From: Velocimicrobium porci
GTDB lineage: Bacteria; Bacillota; Clostridia; Lachnospirales; Lachnospiraceae
DNA: 64,000 nt
Assembly (NCBI RefSeq): GCF_009696045.1
Contig: NZ_VUMT01000004.1
Location: 62,001-126,000, forward strand
Direction of reading: 5' to 3'
In this document: positions 18,174 through 26,612 of the stretch, in pieces
Layout: each line of letters starts with the position of its first letter
How positions within the stretch are numbered: position 1 is the stretch's first letter
The notes under the pieces: model-generated
The model's database searches: none
Seen by the model: only the letters and a program-made list of their open reading frames with translations
What the model was told of the DNA's origin: nothing
Made by a program: the position numbers and the translations under genes

Positions 18174-19631
18174 TTATACTCCTGCAAGAATATCCCGAAT
18201 TAAATCTCTCTCATCCATTTTATATTTTTTCCCTTTTATTTCCTGATAGTCCTCATGCCCTTTTCCTGCTAAGACAATAACATCTCCCTCTTTCGCATGA
18301 TCAATACAATACTTGATAGCTTCTTTTCTATCTATAATTGTAATGTATTCGCCCGGACCTTTTTTCACTCCTGTGACAATATCATCTATAATTGCCTGAG
18401 GTTCTTCATTTCTTGGATTATCCGAAGTAACAACTGTTAAATCGGCAAGTTTAGAAGATACTTCACCCATTTCAAATCTTCTTAAACGGGAACGATTTCC
18501 TCCACAGCCAAATAAGCATACAAGACGCTTTGGTTCATACGCTTTCAACGTAGTAAGAAGGCTCTCTAAGCTCATTGCATTATGTGCATAGTCTATCATT
18601 AACGTAAACTTCTCAGAAATTGGAATTAATTCTACTCTTCCTTTTACCCGAACATCTTTCAAAGCATTTTGAATCACTTCCTCCGATACATTAAAATGAC
18701 GACAGATTGCAATCGCAGTTAAGGAATTATAGACACTGAACTTTCCAGGAATATCAATTTCGACATGGGAATCCATAATTCCCTTTACGTCATATTCAAC
18801 ACCAAGATATCCTTTTCTTTTTAATAATTTCATATTTTCTGCACGAAGAGAAGCTTTCTCTGAAAAACCAAATGTCTCGATTTCGCAAGTATGCCCTTCA
18901 ATCATTCTGTCGTAATATTCGCTGTCAATATTTAAAATTCCCTGTCTGCACTGTTTAAACAGCATACTTTTGCAGGAAATATAGTCATCCATATCTTTGT
19001 GTTCATTCGGTCCTATATGATCTGGCTCAAGATTTGTAAAAATACCATAATCAAACACAAATCCTCCTACTCGATGTAACATAAGTCCCTGGGAAGAAAC
19101 TTCCATAACAACCGCTTCACACCCTGCTTCCACCATCTCTTTAAATGTTTTCTGAACAATGTAGGATTCTGGTGTTGTATTACTTGCAGGAATAACTTTA
19201 TCGCCAATAATTGTTTCAATCGTACCAATTAAACCAGTCTTAAATCCTGATTTTTCCAAAATCGACTTTACCATATAAGTTGTTGTAGTTTTTCCTTTTG
19301 TTCCGGTTATTCCAATTGTTTTTAATTTTTCTGCGGGATAGCCAAAATATGCCGCCGACATAGCCGCCAGGGCATATCTTGTACTCTTCACTAATATCAC
19401 AGTAACATCTTTTGGTACATCTACCTCTTTTTCTACAATTAAAGAAGTAATTCCTGCTTCTACGACCTCTCTGGCAAAATCATGCCCATCTCTTACAGCA
19501 CCGCTTATGCAGACAAATACTCCATCTTTTACTGCCTTTCTGGAATCATATACCAGTTCTGTTACTGTTCTGTCCACATCGCCCTGAATACAGTTATATT
19601 CTAATTTTTCTAATAAATCTGCTAAAATCAT
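18174..19631 (-). CDS. murE: UDP-N-acetylmuramoyl-L-alanyl-D-glutamate--2,6-diaminopimelate ligase
   Basis: The 485-residue Mur ligase carries the P-loop GTKGKTTTTYM (about 112-122), the carbamylated-lysine region and the DNPR motif (SDNPRNEEP, about 408-416), which marks meso-diaminopimelate rather than lysine addition. It adds the third residue of the peptidoglycan stem peptide. The upstream dapF makes the substrate meso-DAP, so the two genes form a functional pair. AAGGAAGG precedes the ATG. Confidence 0.96.
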   Translation of the reverse strand: MILADLLEKLEYNCIQGDVDRTVTELVYDSRKAVKDGVFVCISGAVRDGHDFAREVVEAGITSLIVEKEVDVPKDVTVILVKSTRYALAAMSAAYFGYPAEKLKTIGITGTKGKTTTTYMVKSILEKSGFKTGLIGTIETIIGDKVIPASNTTPESYIVQKTFKEMVEAGCEAVVMEVSSQGLMLHRVGGFVFDYGIFTNLEPDHIGPNEHKDMDDYISCKSMLFKQCRQGILNIDSEYYDRMIEGHTCEIETFGFSEKASLRAENMKLLKRKGYLGVEYDVKGIMDSHVEIDIPGKFSVYNSLTAIAICRHFNVSEEVIQNALKDVRVKGRVELIPISEKFTLMIDYAHNAMSLESLLTTLKAYEPKRLVCLFGCGGNRSRLRRFEMGEVSSKLADLTVVTSDNPRNEEPQAIIDDIVTGVKKGPGEYITIIDRKEAIKYCIDHAKEGDVIVLAGKGHEDYQEIKGKKYKMDERDLIRDILAGV

Positions 19632-19648
19632 GTTTTCTTATTCCTTCC

Positions 19649-20497
19649 TTATTCTATCCCTGTAATATCTATCTCACCATCAAATACAACCGTTGCAGGA
19701 CCTGTCATAAACATATGGTTCTTTTCTCTGTCATAACGAATTTTTAAATCTCCACCTAATAAGTGAACCAATACTTCATCATCTGTCTTTTCATTCAAGA
19801 TACACGCATAAACACTTGCACAAGCCCCAGTTCCACAAGCTAATGTTTCACCTGCTCCACGCTCCCAGACACGCATATTAATTGTCCCACGGTCTAATAC
19901 TTGGATAAATTCCGTATTTGTCCTGTTAGGAAAACGTTCCTTATCATTTTCAAACAATGGACCTGCCTTTTCAATCTCTACTTTACTGGTATCTTCTACA
20001 AAAACAATGGCATGAGGATTTCCCATAGATACGCAAGTCATCTCGTAGTCCATCCCACCTTTTGTAATCTTTTCTGCAAGTACAATATCCCTATCTGAAA
20101 TAACAGGAACTTCAGCAGGCGTTGTAATTGGACTTCCCATATCAACCGTAACGGTTTCTACTTTTCCACCGTTTACCTGAAGTTCTAAATGCTTAATACC
20201 TGCCTTCGTTTCAATTGAAATCTGTTCTTTATCTGTTAAACCATAATCATAAACATATTTTGCCACACAACGTATACCATTTCCGCACATTTCTCCCTCA
20301 GAACCATCTGAATTATACATTGCCATTTTAAAATCTGCTACCTCTGATGATTTAATTAAAATTAATCCATCGGAACCAATTCCAAAATGTCTATCACTAA
20401 CAAATCGGGAAACTGCACCCGCATTTTTTACCTCTTCCTTAAAACAATTAACGTAAACATAATCATTTCCACAACCGTGCATTTTCGTAAATTTCAT
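19649..20497 (-). CDS. dapF: Diaminopimelate epimerase
   Basis: The two catalytic cysteines are clear: C71 in EMCGNGIRC and C221 in ACGTGACAS. It epimerises LL-DAP to meso-DAP for MurE and lysine synthesis. The ATG at 20497 begins the conserved MKFTKMHGCGND and has GAAAGGAG upstream. A longer frame back to 20578 would start inside the -35 element of the promoter and is rejected. The product is 282 residues. It is the first gene of the 17-gene minus-strand operon. Confidence 0.95.
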   Translation of the reverse strand: MKFTKMHGCGNDYVYVNCFKEEVKNAGAVSRFVSDRHFGIGSDGLILIKSSEVADFKMAMYNSDGSEGEMCGNGIRCVAKYVYDYGLTDKEQISIETKAGIKHLELQVNGGKVETVTVDMGSPITTPAEVPVISDRDIVLAEKITKGGMDYEMTCVSMGNPHAIVFVEDTSKVEIEKAGPLFENDKERFPNRTNTEFIQVLDRGTINMRVWERGAGETLACGTGACASVYACILNEKTDDEVLVHLLGGDLKIRYDREKNHMFMTGPATVVFDGEIDITGIE

Positions 20498-20524
20498 ATT
20501 TAAAACCGCTCCTTTCGGGTAATA

Positions 20525-20578
20525 GGCAAATTTGCCCATAGATGTTTTTATTATAATGCAATCTATTTTAGGTGTCAA
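20525..20578 (-). promoter_or_regulatory. Consensus promoter and leader palindrome of the dapF operon
   Basis: On the minus strand, TTGACA (20573-20578) and TATAAT (20550-20555) match the sigma-A consensus fully, with an ideal 17-bp spacer. The predicted start is near 20543. Just downstream, 20525-20536 is the perfect 12-bp palindrome GGCAAATTTGCC, which could be an operator or a short leader hairpin. The 20498-20791 gap otherwise holds the divergent promoter of the L,D-transpeptidase. Confidence 0.75.
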
Positions 20579-20739
20579 ATTGGAAATTTTTCTCTATTTT
20601 TAGCATATCTTTCAGCTTGTTATTATAATATTGAAGTAGTAATCGAAGCGTGCTTTTATATTTTAAGTTTGATAAAAGATTCCATTCGCAAAAAATCTAC
20701 TTTTTTCTAAAATATACTAGTGCGTCCATTCAGAACTTG

Positions 20740-20758
20740 TGATATACTACCTAGGTAG
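20740..20758 (+). promoter_or_regulatory. Extended -10 promoter and palindrome before the L,D-transpeptidase
   Basis: TG-A-TATACT (extended -10) spans 20740-20748. Overlapping its end is the perfect 12-bp palindrome CTACCTAGGTAG (20747-20758), placed where the transcription start would fall. No good -35 hexamer is visible, which agrees with an extended -10 promoter or one needing an activator. Binding of a dimeric regulator at the palindrome is inference. Confidence 0.5.
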
Positions 20759-20791
20759 AATCAATAACATAAAAAGATAAGAGGTTAAATC

Positions 20792-22171
20792 ATGAAAACA
20801 AAAAAGAAAACAAAATCTACAAAACCAATCCTTATTAGTGTACTCTTTCTTTTGTTGCTTGTATATTTTGGCATGTCATTCTATTATAGCAAACATTTTT
20901 ATTATGGTTCTCTGATTAACGGAATTGATTATTCCGGCAAAACAGTAAAGCAGATAGAGGACAGCATTTCAAAAAAAATTTCTGACTACTCCATTACTCT
21001 TTTTGGCAGAAATGATGTATCTGATGTAATTACAGCAAAAGACTTTAATTATCACTATATTTCGGATGGTCAGATTCAAGAATTAAAAAAAGAACAAAAT
21101 CCATTTGCCTGGCCATTTTCTTTCTTCAATAAGAAAGAGCTATCTATGGAAGCTACAACTGAATTTGATGAAGAAATGCTAACCGATGCTTTTTCTAATC
21201 TTGTATTCTTCAAAGAGGAAAATATGGTAGCACCAACCGATGCCACAATTGAATATAAAAACGATAGCTTCCAGGTCATAAAAGAAACACAGGGCAGTTA
21301 TGTTAAAAAGAAAACTTTAAAAAAGGCTCTATGGAATGCAATTGACACTAATCAGTCAACACTTTCCTTGGAATCATTCAACTGCTACAAAAAACCTGAA
21401 ATAACCCAAAATAGTAAAGCACTTAAAAAAGCACTTAAAAAATTGAATAAGTATACAAATCTTACAATTACATATGATTTTGGAAGTCGAAGTGAAGTTC
21501 TTAATAAAGAACAGCTTCATTCCTGGGTTACATATGACAAAGACTTTAATGTTTCAATTGATCCAAATAAAGTTACAGAATATGTTAATTACTTAAATTA
21601 TCACTATACAACTTTCGGAATCCCACGCCAATTTACAAAACACAACGGAAAAGAAATTACAATCCGTGGGGGAGATTATGGCTGGTGGATCAATCGTTCA
21701 AAAGAAGCGGAAGAATTGACCCAAGTAATTAAAGCAGGAAAAAGTGTAACCCGTACTCCTGTTTATTACCAAACAGCAGCCTCCCGGGAACTAGATGATA
21801 TCGGAAATAGCTATGTAGAAATTGATTTATCCAAACAACATTTGTGGGTATTTAAAAACGGTAAAAAAATGATTGATTCTAAAATTGTAACAGGAAATGT
21901 TGCCAGAAATTTTGGAACCCCAAAAGGTGCATATTCAATCACCTACAAAGAACGGGACGCTACCCTGGTTGGTGAAAATTATAGTTCTCCGGTTTCTTAC
22001 TGGATGCCATTTAACGGAAATATCGGTATGCATGACGCCGGCTGGCGCAATAAATTTGGTGGTGATATCTACAAAACACGTGGTTCTCATGGATGTGTTA
22101 ACCTTCCTCCCCAAAAAGCTGCCAAGATATTTGATATTATTGAAAAAGGTACACCTGTAATCGTATATTAA
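20792..22171 (+). CDS. Membrane-anchored L,D-transpeptidase (YkuD) with peptidoglycan-binding domain
   Basis: The 459-residue protein starts with a Lys-rich tail and one membrane segment (about 12-30), followed by a PG_binding_4-type region (about 60-330). The C-terminal YkuD catalytic domain begins with VEIDLSKQHLWVFKNGK and ends with HDAGW and RGSHGCVNLP, giving the active-site H433 and C435. It would form 3-3 cross-links or attach proteins to peptidoglycan outside the membrane. It stands alone on the plus strand, divergent from the wall-precursor operon and ended by a strong terminator. Ribosome binding site AGAGG. Confidence 0.92.
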   Translation: MKTKKKTKSTKPILISVLFLLLLVYFGMSFYYSKHFYYGSLINGIDYSGKTVKQIEDSISKKISDYSITLFGRNDVSDVITAKDFNYHYISDGQIQELKKEQNPFAWPFSFFNKKELSMEATTEFDEEMLTDAFSNLVFFKEENMVAPTDATIEYKNDSFQVIKETQGSYVKKKTLKKALWNAIDTNQSTLSLESFNCYKKPEITQNSKALKKALKKLNKYTNLTITYDFGSRSEVLNKEQLHSWVTYDKDFNVSIDPNKVTEYVNYLNYHYTTFGIPRQFTKHNGKEITIRGGDYGWWINRSKEAEELTQVIKAGKSVTRTPVYYQTAASRELDDIGNSYVEIDLSKQHLWVFKNGKKMIDSKIVTGNVARNFGTPKGAYSITYKERDATLVGENYSSPVSYWMPFNGNIGMHDAGWRNKFGGDIYKTRGSHGCVNLPPQKAAKIFDIIEKGTPVIVY

Positions 22172-22185
22172 TTGAGCTTCAAACA

Positions 22186-22238
22186 AAAGCTGTTATAATG
22201 TTATATTTTCAATCATTAACATTACAACAGCTTTTTTT
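22186..22238. terminator. Bidirectional terminator between L,D-transpeptidase and tdk
   Basis: An 18-bp stem with one mismatch pairs 22186-22203 with 22217-22234 around a 13-nt loop. The plus strand continues into a T-run, and the A-rich left flank gives a T-run on the minus strand, so it can end both convergent genes. Confidence 0.85.
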
Positions 22239-22239
22239 C

Positions 22240-22821
22240 TTACATTTCTTTTTTTTCGTTATTGCCTAAGTTTCCCTCTAAATAATGTTTCCTGCATAAA
22301 GAAACATAAGTTTCATTGCCTCCCATAACAATCTGCTCCCCATCATAAATAACCTTTCCGTTATGTATCCTTGCATTACAGTTGGCACCTTTCCCGCACC
22401 AACAGACTGTTTTTAACTCTTCAATCTTATCTGCCCACGCCATCAACCACTTTGATCCTTCAAATAACTCATGTTTAAAGTCAACTCTCAGCCCATAACA
22501 AATCACGGGAACTTCCAAATCATCTACAATATGTGTAAAAAACTCCACTTGTTCTTTTGTCACAAACTGTGCCTCATCAACAATAACACAATCGTATTTT
22601 TTTATTTCCGAATCTTCCATTTCAACCAAATCTTCTACAAAAATTCCTTCTTTTTCCAGTCCCATTCTAGAACGAATTACTGTTTTACCATCTCTAGTAT
22701 CTATTTTCGGTTTTACAAGTAAAGCTCTTTTTCCTCTCTCATAGTAATTATACTCAACCATTAGTGCATTTGCCGTTTTTGAGCTTCCCATTGCCCCATG
22801 TCGAAAATAAAGTTTTGCCAT
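22240..22821 (-). CDS. tdk: Thymidine kinase (type II)
   Basis: The roughly 193-residue enzyme has the N-terminal P-loop HGAMGSSKTANAL, the DEAQF motif (VIVDEAQFVTKEQVEF) and two zinc-binding cysteine clusters (CWCGKGANC and a late CRKHY). It phosphorylates thymidine in the salvage pathway. The ATG at 22821, with GGAAAGG about 8 bases upstream, starts the conserved MAKLYFRHG and is preferred to an in-frame ATG eight codons earlier. Confidence 0.94.
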   Translation of the reverse strand: MAKLYFRHGAMGSSKTANALMVEYNYYERGKRALLVKPKIDTRDGKTVIRSRMGLEKEGIFVEDLVEMEDSEIKKYDCVIVDEAQFVTKEQVEFFTHIVDDLEVPVICYGLRVDFKHELFEGSKWLMAWADKIEELKTVCWCGKGANCNARIHNGKVIYDGEQIVMGGNETYVSLCRKHYLEGNLGNNEKKEM

Positions 22822-22859
22822 CGTTCTATCCTTTCCTTCTTTCATTTTAATTTTCTATT

Positions 22860-24203
22860 TTATTTATTGGAACTATTTATTCCAATACGCTTCATAACTG
22901 TAAAATAAGCAATCGCAAGTGGAATCGTCGCCAAGATCCACGCAAACGGACCTGCAATACAGATTCCAACAAATCCCAATATAGCCGGAAATGTAATTGC
23001 TCCAATCGTTCTTGCCACTAATTCTGCAACTCCCGCCATTAATGGAACAAAACTTCGTCCCATTCCCTGTAACACATTGCGGTATACAAAAAGCAGACTA
23101 AGTACCGGCAAAAATACTGCAATTGTATTCAAATACTCTCTGGACGCTTTTAATACTTTGGCATTCCCCTCTTTCACAAATAGGAGTGTAAGATCTTTTC
23201 CAAAGTAAAAAACAATCAGTGCTGCAAGAACAGCAAAAGCCAATGTAATAATACTACACTTTCTTGTACCCTCCTTAATTCGTTCATACTTTCCGGCACC
23301 TAAATTCTGCCCTGTATAATTTGCCATTGTAGTACCAAATGAATTGGCAGGCTGGCTTACCAATTGTTCTACTTTATTCGCAGCCGTAAATCCAGCAATA
23401 TAATCTGCTCCAAACAAATTCAAAGCCCCCTGTAAAATGATTACACCTACGGCTGTAATCGAAAATTGAAATGCCATTGGCAAACCGATTGTTAAATGCT
23501 TTTGAATTAAAGTCCAGTCGAATCTGAAATCTTTCTTTTGAAACTTTAAAATTGGATATTTCCGCTTTGTATAAATAACACATAAAATTCCTGACAATCC
23601 CTGAGAAATTACTGTCGCAATACCAGCTCCTGCAACTCCCATATTAAAATTAATGATAAGTACAAGATCCAGTACAATATTAACAATAGATGAAAAAATC
23701 AAGAAATATAAAGGGGTCCTGCTATCACCAAGTGCACGCAGAATACATGCAATCATGTTATACAAAAATGTAGCACCAATCCCTGCAAATATAATCATAA
23801 TATAAATGTAAGCATCTGTTAATACATCCTCAGGTGTATTCATCGCAATTAAAATAATTTTAGCAGTCCCCATTCCAATTGCAGTTAAAACAATCGTAAA
23901 AAAGACACACAAATAGATGGAAATCGCCACTGCATGACGAAGTCCATCTTCATCTTTTGCTCCGAAACGCTGGGCTACAATAACAGCAAATCCGCCCGTA
24001 AGCCCCATAACAAATCCAAGAATCAGAAATGACATCGGACCTGTAAGTCCTACAGATGCTAATGCACTAACGCCTACATACCTTCCTACGATAATTGTAT
24101 CAACCATACTATAAAGCTGTTGAAAGATATTACCAATGATCAACGGAATTGTAAAAAGTAAAATTAACCGTCCCGGTTTTCCTACTGTCATATCCTTTTC
24201 CAT
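22860..24203 (-). CDS. MATE family efflux transporter
   Basis: The 447-residue polytopic protein has about 12 membrane segments and MATE features: the N-terminal GKPGRLILLFTIPLIIGNIFQQLY block and repeated MV-DTIIVGRYVG and ALGDSRTPLYFL elements, one in each half. Such transporters export drugs or metabolites using sodium or proton gradients; the substrate cannot be predicted. It lies 38 bp upstream of tdk on the same strand and 37 bp after the lytic transglycosylase gene. Confidence 0.9.
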   Translation of the reverse strand: MEKDMTVGKPGRLILLFTIPLIIGNIFQQLYSMVDTIIVGRYVGVSALASVGLTGPMSFLILGFVMGLTGGFAVIVAQRFGAKDEDGLRHAVAISIYLCVFFTIVLTAIGMGTAKIILIAMNTPEDVLTDAYIYIMIIFAGIGATFLYNMIACILRALGDSRTPLYFLIFSSIVNIVLDLVLIINFNMGVAGAGIATVISQGLSGILCVIYTKRKYPILKFQKKDFRFDWTLIQKHLTIGLPMAFQFSITAVGVIILQGALNLFGADYIAGFTAANKVEQLVSQPANSFGTTMANYTGQNLGAGKYERIKEGTRKCSIITLAFAVLAALIVFYFGKDLTLLFVKEGNAKVLKASREYLNTIAVFLPVLSLLFVYRNVLQGMGRSFVPLMAGVAELVARTIGAITFPAILGFVGICIAGPFAWILATIPLAIAYFTVMKRIGINSSNK

Positions 24204-24240
24204 GTTGTGTTTCTCCTATTCTGTTGTTTTAATTACCAAC

Positions 24241-24981
24241 CTATATAAAACTCTCTTCTTCTTCCTGCGATGAAAAAAGCTGTTCCATTAAACGCCAGTA
24301 TGCTTCTGACATTTTCATACGTTCATATGCCCCTTCTACGTCTACTGCATTATTGGCAGATGCTAAATTAATTGCATTTGCCGTAGTATCGACAATATTA
24401 TTACTCAAAGAAGAATCTGCAACTGTATTTTTCGAACTTTGGGTAACAGTTTTTGATGCCACTTGTGGTGCATCAATATAATCATTCATATAATTCATTA
24501 CTTTTTTTACATAATTTTGAGTTTCTTTAAAAGGAGGAATTCCACCATATTTTTTTACATTACCGCTTCCTGCATTATAAGCTGCCAGCGTAAGGGATAC
24601 ATCTCCATTATATAATTTTAATTTTTGTGCCAGATATTTTGCTCCGCCCATAATATTTTGCTCCGGATCATACGCATCTGTTACTCCAAGTTCCTTTGCA
24701 GTTGCAGGCATAAGCTGCATAATCCCAATAGCTCCGGCACTTGAAACTTCATTTGGCTGAAAATCAGATTCTGCCTTGGCAACCGCCTTTAGTAAATTCA
24801 CCGGCACATTATAAGTTGCTGAGGCTTTCTCAAATATTGCATCTAAATCCACCTTATTATTTGCTGAAGCAACCTTTGCGTTATCTAACACTTGTTTAAA
24901 ATTGCTATCCGATTTTGTTGTTTTACGAACTAATGTCGTCATACCCGCTGACTCTTTTGCTGAATGAATCTGAGTAACCAT
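24241..24981 (-). CDS. Lytic transglycosylase (SLT domain) without an obvious signal peptide
   Basis: The 246-residue protein contains a Slt70-like catalytic domain at about 55-165, with catalytic E71 in AKAESDFQP, followed by GAIGIMQLMPATA, AAYNAGSGNV and the YVKKVMNYM end motif. It would cleave the MurNAc-GlcNAc bond to give 1,6-anhydro ends. The N-terminus is polar (about 45 residues) and shows no hydrophobic export signal; a disordered C-terminal tail of about 75 residues follows the domain. Flagellar lytic enzymes can lack a Sec signal, but no flagellar genes are in this window. It is the last gene of the SiaB/SiaC-like operon (14 bp spacing). Confidence 0.88.
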   Translation of the reverse strand: MVTQIHSAKESAGMTTLVRKTTKSDSNFKQVLDNAKVASANNKVDLDAIFEKASATYNVPVNLLKAVAKAESDFQPNEVSSAGAIGIMQLMPATAKELGVTDAYDPEQNIMGGAKYLAQKLKLYNGDVSLTLAAYNAGSGNVKKYGGIPPFKETQNYVKKVMNYMNDYIDAPQVASKTVTQSSKNTVADSSLSNNIVDTTANAINLASANNAVDVEGAYERMKMSEAYWRLMEQLFSSQEEEESFI

Positions 24982-24995
24982 GTAACTCTCCTTTC

Positions 24996-25370
24996 CTATT
25001 CCAATCTAATATGAAACTCTATGTTATCACAAATTGATTGAAACTCTTCTCCATATTCAACCATAATCTCATTATCTTCACTGCATGTCCAATTTACAAT
25101 TACTTTATTAGTTTTTCCAGCTTCATTTAAAGCCTGAAATAATTGAATAAACACCTTCGATGTACTACTATTAAAGTATATCATGTTACAGTCAAAAGTA
25201 AAGATTTCAAAATCTGTTTTTAAAAATTGAAATAACCATTTTGCAACCTCTCCGTAACACTTAATCACATTTTCCGGAAATGATTCTCCTGAAAGCTTCA
25301 TATACTTTTTTTCTTCATCTACCAGTATATACGGGGTAGATGATGTACTTATTTTTTCATATCGATACAC
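24996..25370 (-). CDS. SiaC-like (DUF1987) regulatory phosphoprotein
   Basis: The 124-residue protein fits the DUF1987/SiaC family: an N-terminal STPYILVD strand, MKLSGESFPENV (family consensus GxSYPEN), a central YFNSSTSK that matches the NTSS phosphorylation segment, then VNWTCSEDNEIMVEYGEEF near the end. In Pseudomonas, SiaC is phosphorylated on Thr68 by SiaB and, when unphosphorylated, activates a diguanylate cyclase. With the GTG start at 25370 chosen here (GGAGG 8 bases upstream), the equivalent residue is Ser68. It overlaps the upstream kinase-like gene by 14 bp. Family assignment is from recalled motifs. Confidence 0.75.
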   Translation of the reverse strand: MYRYEKISTSSTPYILVDEEKKYMKLSGESFPENVIKCYGEVAKWLFQFLKTDFEIFTFDCNMIYFNSSTSKVFIQLFQALNEAGKTNKVIVNWTCSEDNEIMVEYGEEFQSICDNIEFHIRLE

Positions 25371-25899
25371 AATTTGAACCTCCAACTATTACCTTTAGTA
25401 TAATAACGCTAATCTGCTCTGAAAAAGAATGCCATTCATATTGAATTTTACTGTCTGCTCTGCTCAAAATTTCTAATAAGCCGATTCCTGCATTCTGTTC
25501 CAAATATAATCCTGTTTTTTGCATACAAGACCATTTTAGCTGATTAATCATTTTTTTCTCCATTATATTTAATCGGTCCAGTTCTTTTAAAAATTTAGTT
25601 AAGCTAGTATTTTGGATGTAATTTCCAGACACAATATGATACTGATTTTCCCATTTAGCGATTGATATTTCTCCTTCTGGAAATACATTCGCACCAGCAT
25701 AGCCATGAAGTATAATATTTTGCACCAGCTCTACAAATACCGAGTTAATACGCCGTTGTATCTGTTGTTCTACTTTGTTCTGCCCTAAAATACTCCTCAT
25801 TTCCTTTACCATTTTTTCCAGTCTGCTTTGTTGTATCTCCCCACTGTACTGATATAAAGGTTCATATTCAGCCAAATACTCTTCCCCAAGCAACTCCAT
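25357..25899 (-). CDS. SiaB-like (DUF6272) histidine-kinase-fold protein kinase
   Basis: The 180-residue protein has a GHKL-type ATP-binding pattern: N-box FVELVQNIILHG with E57 and N61, and a G-box-like NAGIGLLEI at 136-144. There is no dimerisation/phosphoacceptor histidine domain and no membrane segment. Size and neighbour point to the SiaB family, which phosphorylates the SiaC-type protein, here encoded by the next, overlapping gene. It resembles anti-sigma-factor kinases in fold, so a partner-switch role is likely. The ATG at 25899 follows AGAGGTGG. It starts 63 bp after the lepB copy upstream. Confidence 0.72.
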   Translation of the reverse strand: MELLGEEYLAEYEPLYQYSGEIQQSRLEKMVKEMRSILGQNKVEQQIQRRINSVFVELVQNIILHGYAGANVFPEGEISIAKWENQYHIVSGNYIQNTSLTKFLKELDRLNIMEKKMINQLKWSCMQKTGLYLEQNAGIGLLEILSRADSKIQYEWHSFSEQISVIILKVIVGGSNCVSI

Positions 25900-25962
25900 T
25901 ATCACACCACCTCTTATGTATACGCTCGAAATTCTTTTTCGTATTCCACTTTTGTATTAACT

Positions 25963-26583
25963 TTAATCAAATGTTCCAAAATCTTTCAATGGCCAAATTC
26001 TAATAATTGCTTTTCCTTCTAACAAATCACGATGAACAGGTCCAACCTCTTCATAACGGCTGTCAAAACTTACTTTTCTGTTGTCACCCATTAAAAAGAA
26101 TTCATCATCACCAAGCTTCAATGGTTCACTCGCGATTCCCTGATAAGTTATTGGATCTTTTCCATAATGTTCCTCAATTTTTTTACCGTTAATATAAATA
26201 TCATTTCCTTTTATCTGGATTGTTTCTCCCGGAAGTCCAATCACTCTTTTAACATAATATTCTCCTGCTGCTCTTCCATAAGGATAAAATACTACAACAT
26301 CAAATCTTTTTGGATCAACAAAATGATAACTTACTTTTTCCACTAATAAATTATCATCACTAAATAATGTATTTTCCATCGACGAACCGCTTACAATTGT
26401 ACGCTGTATTACATAACGTGGTATTATAAATATGCAAACAACAACGATAATTGCATAAATCAATAATTCACGAAGAACAGAAACTATTTTTTTCTTTTTT
26501 TGTTCTTTTGATTCTTGTTGATTACAATCCGTTTCGTTCTCTGCACTCGGTTTTTCCTGTTCAAACTCTATTTCTTCCTGCAT
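25963..26583 (-). CDS. lepB: Signal peptidase I (second copy)
   Basis: The 206-residue type I signal peptidase has a long charged N-terminus (about 35 residues), one membrane anchor at about 36-58, the catalytic Ser68 in VSGSSMENTL and Lys112 in YYVKRVIGLPGE, followed by the GDNR motif FLMGDNRKVSFDSR. It cleaves Sec signal peptides on the outer face of the membrane. It lies 29 bp after a close paralogue, which suggests a tandem duplication with diverged N-termini. Confidence 0.94.
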   Translation of the reverse strand: MQEEIEFEQEKPSAENETDCNQQESKEQKKKKIVSVLRELLIYAIIVVVCIFIIPRYVIQRTIVSGSSMENTLFSDDNLLVEKVSYHFVDPKRFDVVVFYPYGRAAGEYYVKRVIGLPGETIQIKGNDIYINGKKIEEHYGKDPITYQGIASEPLKLGDDEFFLMGDNRKVSFDSRYEEVGPVHRDLLEGKAIIRIWPLKDFGTFD

Positions 26584-26612
26584 GCTCTAATCTCCTTACA
26601 AAACAATTCTCA

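Noticed and set aside
20498-20578. N-terminal extension of dapF
   Set aside because: The extra 27 codons overlap the -10 and -35 elements and precede the conserved start, which has its own ribosome binding site.
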